Below, one piece after another: positions 24,507 through 27,759 of a stretch of 27,759 nt of DNA. The DNA comes from a virus. The notes beneath the pieces are model-generated. The model did no database searches and was not told the DNA's origin. It saw only the letters and a program-made list of their open reading frames with translations. The DNA lies in IMG/VR virus record IMGVR_UViG_3300021962_000510, positions 1-27,759 of that record; one strand, 5' to 3'. The first letter of the stretch is position 1. Each line of letters begins with the position of its first letter. The position numbers and the translations under genes were made by a program.

Positions 24507-25277
24507 CTAACGAGTGAAAATGTTGATTTCGCTACCCTCTTCGAGATATTTATTGAGCATTTCTTTATATATACCTTTTAGGACTTTTATTACTTTAGTA
24601 ATGATTGGGGTAGGAGCGTCGGTAATCTCTTTTATATAAATGAATAAAGCTTTTTTATTAAATATGTCAATATTCTCTCTACGTTTGAATAACTCTAAAA
24701 TAGCATCTCCAACTCTAGCGTCTTGATCTTTTGGAAATATTTCCAGTAAATTATCGTCTACATATTGGATGTATAGGTCTATAAATGTAACATCTTCTAA
24801 GTTATCTTCTTGGTTAAGAACTAAATTGTTTAATAAAGTTTTATCCTCATCTACTTCTTCTACAGCAGCTTTACCTTTTAATCTTTTGTAGTTATTATTA
24901 TTGTAAACAATTAAATAACGTTTAGCAATAGTTCCAAAATAAGAGTAAGCTTTTCCTTTAGAATCATCATACAAATGTAACTTCTCTAATAAGAAAGCAA
25001 TCACTTCATGCTTAAGTTCATTTATATTATCTACTTCTGTATAGTAAAACTTAAAAGTATGAATGATATTCTCAGCCAACTTATAAAACGCATAGTATAT
25101 TCTTTCATTAAATATCTTATTTCTTTTAGTTGAACTAGCTTCTAATCTATATTCTAAGATGGCTGCTTGAGTATCTAAGGTAAAGTAGTCTATGGATTTT
25201 TTAGGTCTGCGTTTACGAACTTTGCCGTCTTTCGTCAAGCCTACACTTATCTCCTCTACTTTAAATAAATCTTCCAA
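24507..25277 (-). CDS. 55: Late-transcription sigma factor, T4 gp55-like
   Basis: 256 residues. About 55-130 resembles sigma-70 region 2: IFNERIYYAFYKLAENIIH, then NINELKHEVIAFLLEKLHLY and DDSKGKAYSYFGTIAKRYLI, the 'l..ea...l...l..yd..kgkafsYf..iakr.li' pattern shared with gp55 of T4 and cyanophages. A basic patch (KVRKRRPKK, about 19-27) precedes it. The C-terminal part is helical, ending EEGSEINIFTR. T4 gp55 binds host RNA polymerase core and reads TATAAATA late promoters with gp33 and the clamp. The frame has an in-frame stop just upstream and no ATG near the N-terminus, so the start is probably the TTG at 25277. It is larger than T4 gp55 (185 residues). It would direct transcription of the structural genes that follow. 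Confidence 0.75.
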   Translation of the reverse strand: MEDLFKVEEISVGLTKDGKVRKRRPKKSIDYFTLDTQAAILEYRLEASSTKRNKIFNERIYYAFYKLAENIIHTFKFYYTEVDNINELKHEVIAFLLEKLHLYDDSKGKAYSYFGTIAKRYLIVYNNNNYKRLKGKAAVEEVDEDKTLLNNLVLNQEDNLEDVTFIDLYIQYVDDNLLEIFPKDQDARVGDAILELFKRRENIDIFNKKALFIYIKEITDAPTPIITKVIKVLKGIYKEMLNKYLEEGSEINIFTR

Positions 25278-25282
25278 TTATG

Positions 25283-25552
25283 TTATTTTTTAAAGGTGTT
25301 AAGGGCAGTTTGTATAGTCTTTAGACTCTCAAATACTGTTTGCAATTCTTTATCACTTTCCATCCAAATCTTATCATCAAGATCTTTCAAAGCTTTATCA
25401 GACTGTACGATTAGATTTTGAACTCCTGCAATAAAGATTCCTTGATTAATTACAGTGTTTTCTAACTTAATATTCTTTTGGTATAGGTTATAAATAATCC
25501 AACCAACAATAGTTGCTACCCAAACGAATAGCATAAATAATCCAAATATCAT
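25283..25552 (-). CDS. Single-span membrane protein with coiled coil
   Basis: 89 residues. Residues about 2-23 (GLFMLFVWVATIVGWIIYNL) form one clear transmembrane helix, probably with the N-terminus short and outside. The rest is amphipathic, heptad-like helix (KNIKLENTVINQG, then DKALKDLDDKIWMESDKEL and ESLKTIQTALNTF). It is one base downstream of the HD-domain gene and five bases before the sigma gene, so it is co-transcribed with them. Short membrane/coiled-coil proteins of this plan occur in T4-like phages, but I know no function. An inner-membrane assembly or lysis-timing role is only a possibility. Confidence 0.7.
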   Translation of the reverse strand: MIFGLFMLFVWVATIVGWIIYNLYQKNIKLENTVINQGIFIAGVQNLIVQSDKALKDLDDKIWMESDKELQTVFESLKTIQTALNTFKK

Positions 25553-25553
25553 A

Positions 25554-26324
25554 TTATATTCCTTTTAATGCATTAAGCAAGCCAGGATTTGAACCAGCTA
25601 CCTTTTGTAGCTTTTTAGTTTCAGCTTGCTGTTTAAATTGTGTAGGACTAGCAGGTCTTACCTCTTTCTTAGCAGGTGCACCTACTTTTTCTAACCACTC
25701 TTTTTCCCACTCTATGCGAGATGCCATTAAGTCGGCTTGGTGTAAAATAAGTGGAAGAGAAGTACGTAACTTGGATTCGTTTTGGCCAGAAATTAAATAT
25801 GGCTTATTTGATTCATCATAAAGTCCATCGTGAATCCTTATTGCGATGTACTCATTAACTGTAACTGAAATACCCTCTGACTGCAAAATGAAAAGAGAGT
25901 TATCTTGTACGGGTAAGAAAGGAAGCTCTGTGTTTGGTTTATAATTAGCTCCTTGATTTTTAATGTGCCACTCTGAGTCATTAGGAATGTAGCGAGGCTT
26001 ACCTCCAAGTCCTAATTTACCTAAGTCGTGATTAAGTGCTGAGAATACTAACTCCTCTTCTGTAAAGTTGATAGTAGCTCCCATCGACTCCCAAGCATTA
26101 CGTACTACTAAAGCAGCTTCTGTTACTCTAATAACGTGGTCTACATAGCCGCCTGGAAAAGAATTATGAAAAGAAGCTTTGGAAGAGGCTGGAGCTAATG
26201 CTAGCAATTCTTCTTGACCTTGATACAAAGCTAAAAGCTTAGTAGCTCTAGGTTCAGAAATATGTGCTTCTATTAATTCGTAAAACCTTCCTAAGTTTGT
26301 TGATATTTGTTCTGCTGATAACAT
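25554..26324 (-). CDS. HD-domain metal-dependent phosphohydrolase
   Basis: 256 residues. The HD signature is complete: GGYVDHVIRV (His63), SALNHDLGKLG (His99-Asp100), AIRIHDGLYDES (His165-Asp166) and LPLILHQADLMASRIEWE (His195/Asp198), a layout that fits a one- or two-metal site. Family members hydrolyse phosphate esters of nucleotides, cyclic nucleotides or (p)ppGpp; the substrate here cannot be read from sequence. The last 45 residues are a charged tail (KKEVRPASPTQFKQQ and GLLNALKGI). The upstream gap carries TTCTATAAAAATAGAA, a small perfect palindrome and TATA-like element. Possible roles are nucleotide recycling or blocking host alarmone signals. The family call is firm, the role is not. 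Confidence 0.85.
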   Translation of the reverse strand: MLSAEQISTNLGRFYELIEAHISEPRATKLLALYQGQEELLALAPASSKASFHNSFPGGYVDHVIRVTEAALVVRNAWESMGATINFTEEELVFSALNHDLGKLGLGGKPRYIPNDSEWHIKNQGANYKPNTELPFLPVQDNSLFILQSEGISVTVNEYIAIRIHDGLYDESNKPYLISGQNESKLRTSLPLILHQADLMASRIEWEKEWLEKVGAPAKKEVRPASPTQFKQQAETKKLQKVAGSNPGLLNALKGI

Positions 26325-26380
26325 AATATTCTATTTTTATAGAACATACCAACAAAACCCAGCAAAAGCAACTTTAGATG
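26325..26380 (-). promoter_or_regulatory. Leader of the HD gene with TTCTATAAAAATAGAA palindrome
   Basis: A 56-base non-coding gap. A perfect 6-base inverted repeat around AAAA ends a few bases before the ATG at 26324. It contains TATAAAAATA on the coding strand, one insertion away from the T4 late box TATAAATA. Preceding T/G-rich sequence (TTGCTTTTGCTGGGTTTTG) has no clear -35 element. Promoter status is a guess. Confidence 0.3.
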
Positions 26381-26557
26381 TTATCCTTCTTCTTCAGTAT
26401 TAACTAAGGTTTGAATTTCTTCAATCTTATCTTTAGATTTAGCGAATTGATTCTCTACTTGCTCTCTACTAGGGTTACCAGAAAGAAGTGATTTAAGTCC
26501 CAAGATAATGTTGTCTAATTCTTCAAGTTTTCTCGAAACGAGTGTTTTGTAACGCAT
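26381..26557 (-). CDS. Short helical protein (58 residues)
   Basis: ATG at 26557, TAA at 26381, read directly from the sequence: MRYKTLVSRKLEELDNIILG, a GLKSLLSGNPSREQVE stretch, then FAKSKDKIEEIQTLVNTEEEG. The composition is charged and heptad-like, so a short coiled coil is likely. It fills the otherwise empty interval between the glutaredoxin-like gene (four bases away) and the HD gene and uses the same strand; the stop is followed by a 56-base leader to the next gene. Compact phage genes of this kind are often missed because of length. No named homologue is recognised. Confidence 0.7.
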   Translation of the reverse strand: MRYKTLVSRKLEELDNIILGLKSLLSGNPSREQVENQFAKSKDKIEEIQTLVNTEEEG

Positions 26558-26561
26558 ATTT

Positions 26562-26876
26562 TTAATTTAAAAGTGTAATTATATTATCAAACATTGTATC
26601 AGCATTAAAGCAGCCAATAATCATTTCACTATCTCCTACAATAGAAGAACCAAGCTTAGCAGCATCCTCAGCTCTAAATAAATAAGCGGTTTGAGTAGGC
26701 TTCTCTAAAATAACCATCGGATAGGTATTTGTTCCAGTTAAACTCTCAACATAGTCGGCAAGAGTATCATTTTCATCAGCATCTATAGTAGTAAATTCTA
26801 TATTAGCCTTATTTAAGGCCCCAATGAAATTTTTACACACGTCGCAGCCTTTTAGTACCAATACTTTTATCTTCAT
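26562..26876 (-). CDS. Glutaredoxin/thioredoxin-like protein
   Basis: 104 residues. The N-terminal beta strand and active site read MKIKVLVLKGCDVCKNFIGA, a CxxC (Cys11-Asp-Val-Cys14) at the start of helix 1. The cis-proline loop is TNTYPMVILEK (Pro53), and a C-terminal helix follows. These are hallmarks of the glutaredoxin fold; T4 nrdC encodes a comparable small thiol-redox protein that supports ribonucleotide reductase. Length fits. Whether it uses glutathione or thioredoxin reductase is unknown. It is preceded by a 110-base gap with an A-rich leader and no Shine-Dalgarno sequence. Confidence 0.8.
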   Translation of the reverse strand: MKIKVLVLKGCDVCKNFIGALNKANIEFTTIDADENDTLADYVESLTGTNTYPMVILEKPTQTAYLFRAEDAAKLGSSIVGDSEMIIGCFNADTMFDNIITLLN

Positions 26877-26986
26877 CTTTTTTTACTTTTTTCTTTTTCT
26901 TTTTTAACCTTTTTAAGGCTTTTAAGAAATGAAATTTTTACCTATAAAAGAAGTTACGGAATTTTTTTCACGTTTCCAACGGCTAG
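26877..26986 (-). promoter_or_regulatory. 110-base intergenic leader with a long A-rich run before the glutaredoxin-like gene
   Basis: The largest plain gap in the window. On the coding strand the last 35 bases before the ATG are almost all A with scattered G (AAAAAAGAAAAAGAAAAAAG). A CCTTAAAAAGG inverted repeat sits upstream of it. The hairpin is not followed by a T run on the coding strand, so I do not call it a terminator. A-rich leaders without Shine-Dalgarno sequence favour translation in Bacteroidota. Confidence 0.35.
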
Positions 26987-27736
26987 CTATAGACGATCTC
27001 CTGCTTTAGGATAGACAATGTACTGAACATCATCATCGTAGCCATGACGTTCTCTAACTGAAAACTTAGATAAAAGGAATGAATATAAATTGTCTGGTAA
27101 CTTTTCCCAACCTGTGTAACCGTATTTAAGTATTACTGGTTCTACGAATTCAGGTATTTCTGGATCATATTTGAAAGGGCGATAATCTCCTATTTTAATA
27201 TCTTGGAAATATTTTGGATAAACTTTTAAGATTAACTCTTCGATATCATCTCTCAAGTCGGTAGTTGTGTCTGCTGTAACTTCATCCATAGAGTATTCGG
27301 GAGGCATACCTTGGTTATCAAAAGTATGTACTTCAGCATCATGATCATACTCAATAGCATTGTTTACAGCTTCAGCATCATTTACAGATCCTTCTTGAAA
27401 CTGTTCATCTTCAGGATGTGGATTTTCAGGTCCACCTTGATCGTATGTTTGTGTGTAAGTATCTTCGTCTATATTTTGACCAGCCAAGCTTTCAGCATCA
27501 TCTTTAGAAGTAGCAAATTCAACTTGTCTAGTTTGTCCAAGCTCATGTCCTTTTTGATACCAAGCAGTCAATTCACTCTTAGTATAACCACCTTGAGGAT
27601 CAGGATAAGCAATTAAATGGTGCTTACTTTTACCAATTACTTTATACATCTGATCTTCAGACTCCATTAAAAGAGTCTTTTGGTATGGACCAGATTTAGT
27701 TTGACGTAACCAATCGTTATAATTAAATGCACTCAT
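26987..27736 (-). CDS. Uncharacterised acidic protein, 249 residues
   Basis: ATG at 27736, MSAFNYNDWLRQTKSGPYQK onwards. The N-terminal 80 residues are mixed alpha/beta. About 80-160 is strikingly acidic and low in hydrophobics (ENPHPEDEQFQEG, NAIEYDHDAEVHT), consistent with a disordered linker. The C-terminal 80 residues form a folded, aromatic domain (DLRDDIEELILKVYPKYFQ, DYRPFKYDPEIPEF, KYGYTGWEKLPDNLYSFLL). No family is recognised. It is first in the window's gene order, ahead of the glutaredoxin, HD and sigma genes, and is separated from them by a 110-base gap. Confidence 0.65.
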   Translation of the reverse strand: MSAFNYNDWLRQTKSGPYQKTLLMESEDQMYKVIGKSKHHLIAYPDPQGGYTKSELTAWYQKGHELGQTRQVEFATSKDDAESLAGQNIDEDTYTQTYDQGGPENPHPEDEQFQEGSVNDAEAVNNAIEYDHDAEVHTFDNQGMPPEYSMDEVTADTTTDLRDDIEELILKVYPKYFQDIKIGDYRPFKYDPEIPEFVEPVILKYGYTGWEKLPDNLYSFLLSKFSVRERHGYDDDVQYIVYPKAGDRL

Positions 27737-27759
27737 ATTAGTATGTTACTGTTCCTTGA

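Noticed and set aside
26905-26930. CCTTAAAAAGG inverted repeat as a terminator
   Set aside because: The stem is only four base pairs and no T run follows it on the coding strand.
27311-27616. Plus-strand frame of 101 residues
   Set aside because: Antisense to the 249-residue acidic gene; hydrophobic composition typical of antisense shadows, with no leader.
27738-27759. Possible last codons of an upstream gene (QGTVTY then TAA)
   Set aside because: Only 22 bases are available and another frame also ends in a stop nearby, so no gene can be supported.

Overview
The window is a piece of the late, virion-structure region of a T4-like tailed phage (contractile-tail myovirus type). All credible genes lie on the minus strand, so transcription runs from 27759 towards 1. 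The DNA is AT-rich and genes are packed end to end. Seven junctions use a TAATG stop/start overlap, and most starts lack a clear Shine-Dalgarno sequence and sit instead behind A/T-rich leaders. That start style, with family resemblances to uncultured marine T4-like phages, suggests a Bacteroidota host; this is inference, because no host gene is present.

Layout in transcription order. (1) 27736-24507: an unrecognised acidic protein, a glutaredoxin-like protein, a 58-residue helical protein, an HD-domain phosphohydrolase, a one-helix membrane protein with a coiled coil, and a probable late sigma factor resembling T4 gp55. (2) 24485-20043: a small protein, a gp5-like OB-fold spike protein, a separate beta-rich needle-like protein, a 733-residue protein with a long hydrophobic helical core, and a small conserved-looking protein. 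(3) 20043-9497: the baseplate wedge, with clear gp25 and gp6 homologues, then a DNRLRE-fold protein, a small protein, a very large gp7-position protein (1596 residues) and two tail structural proteins. The order spike, gp25, gp6, wedge and fibre genes follows T4. (4) 9485-3760: two fibre-type genes with Thr/Ser/Pro-rich, mucin-like linkers. The larger has eight tandem modules of about 90-100 residues and is split by a 2-base deletion in an otherwise perfect 82-bp direct repeat. (5) 3740-1: a 59-residue protein, two tandem paralogous GlcNAc-transferase-like enzymes (PF11397/GT60 type), a GT-B-like glycosyltransferase, and the first 20 codons of another gene.

The most interesting idea is that region 4 plus region 5 form a fibre-glycosylation cassette. 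Enzymes related to the family that glycosylates Thr/Pro-rich acceptors in protists sit directly downstream of mucin-like phage fibre proteins in the same orientation. The pairing and family membership are visible here; the substrate link is a hypothesis. No tRNA, CRISPR array, insertion sequence, integrase or convincing terminator was seen.
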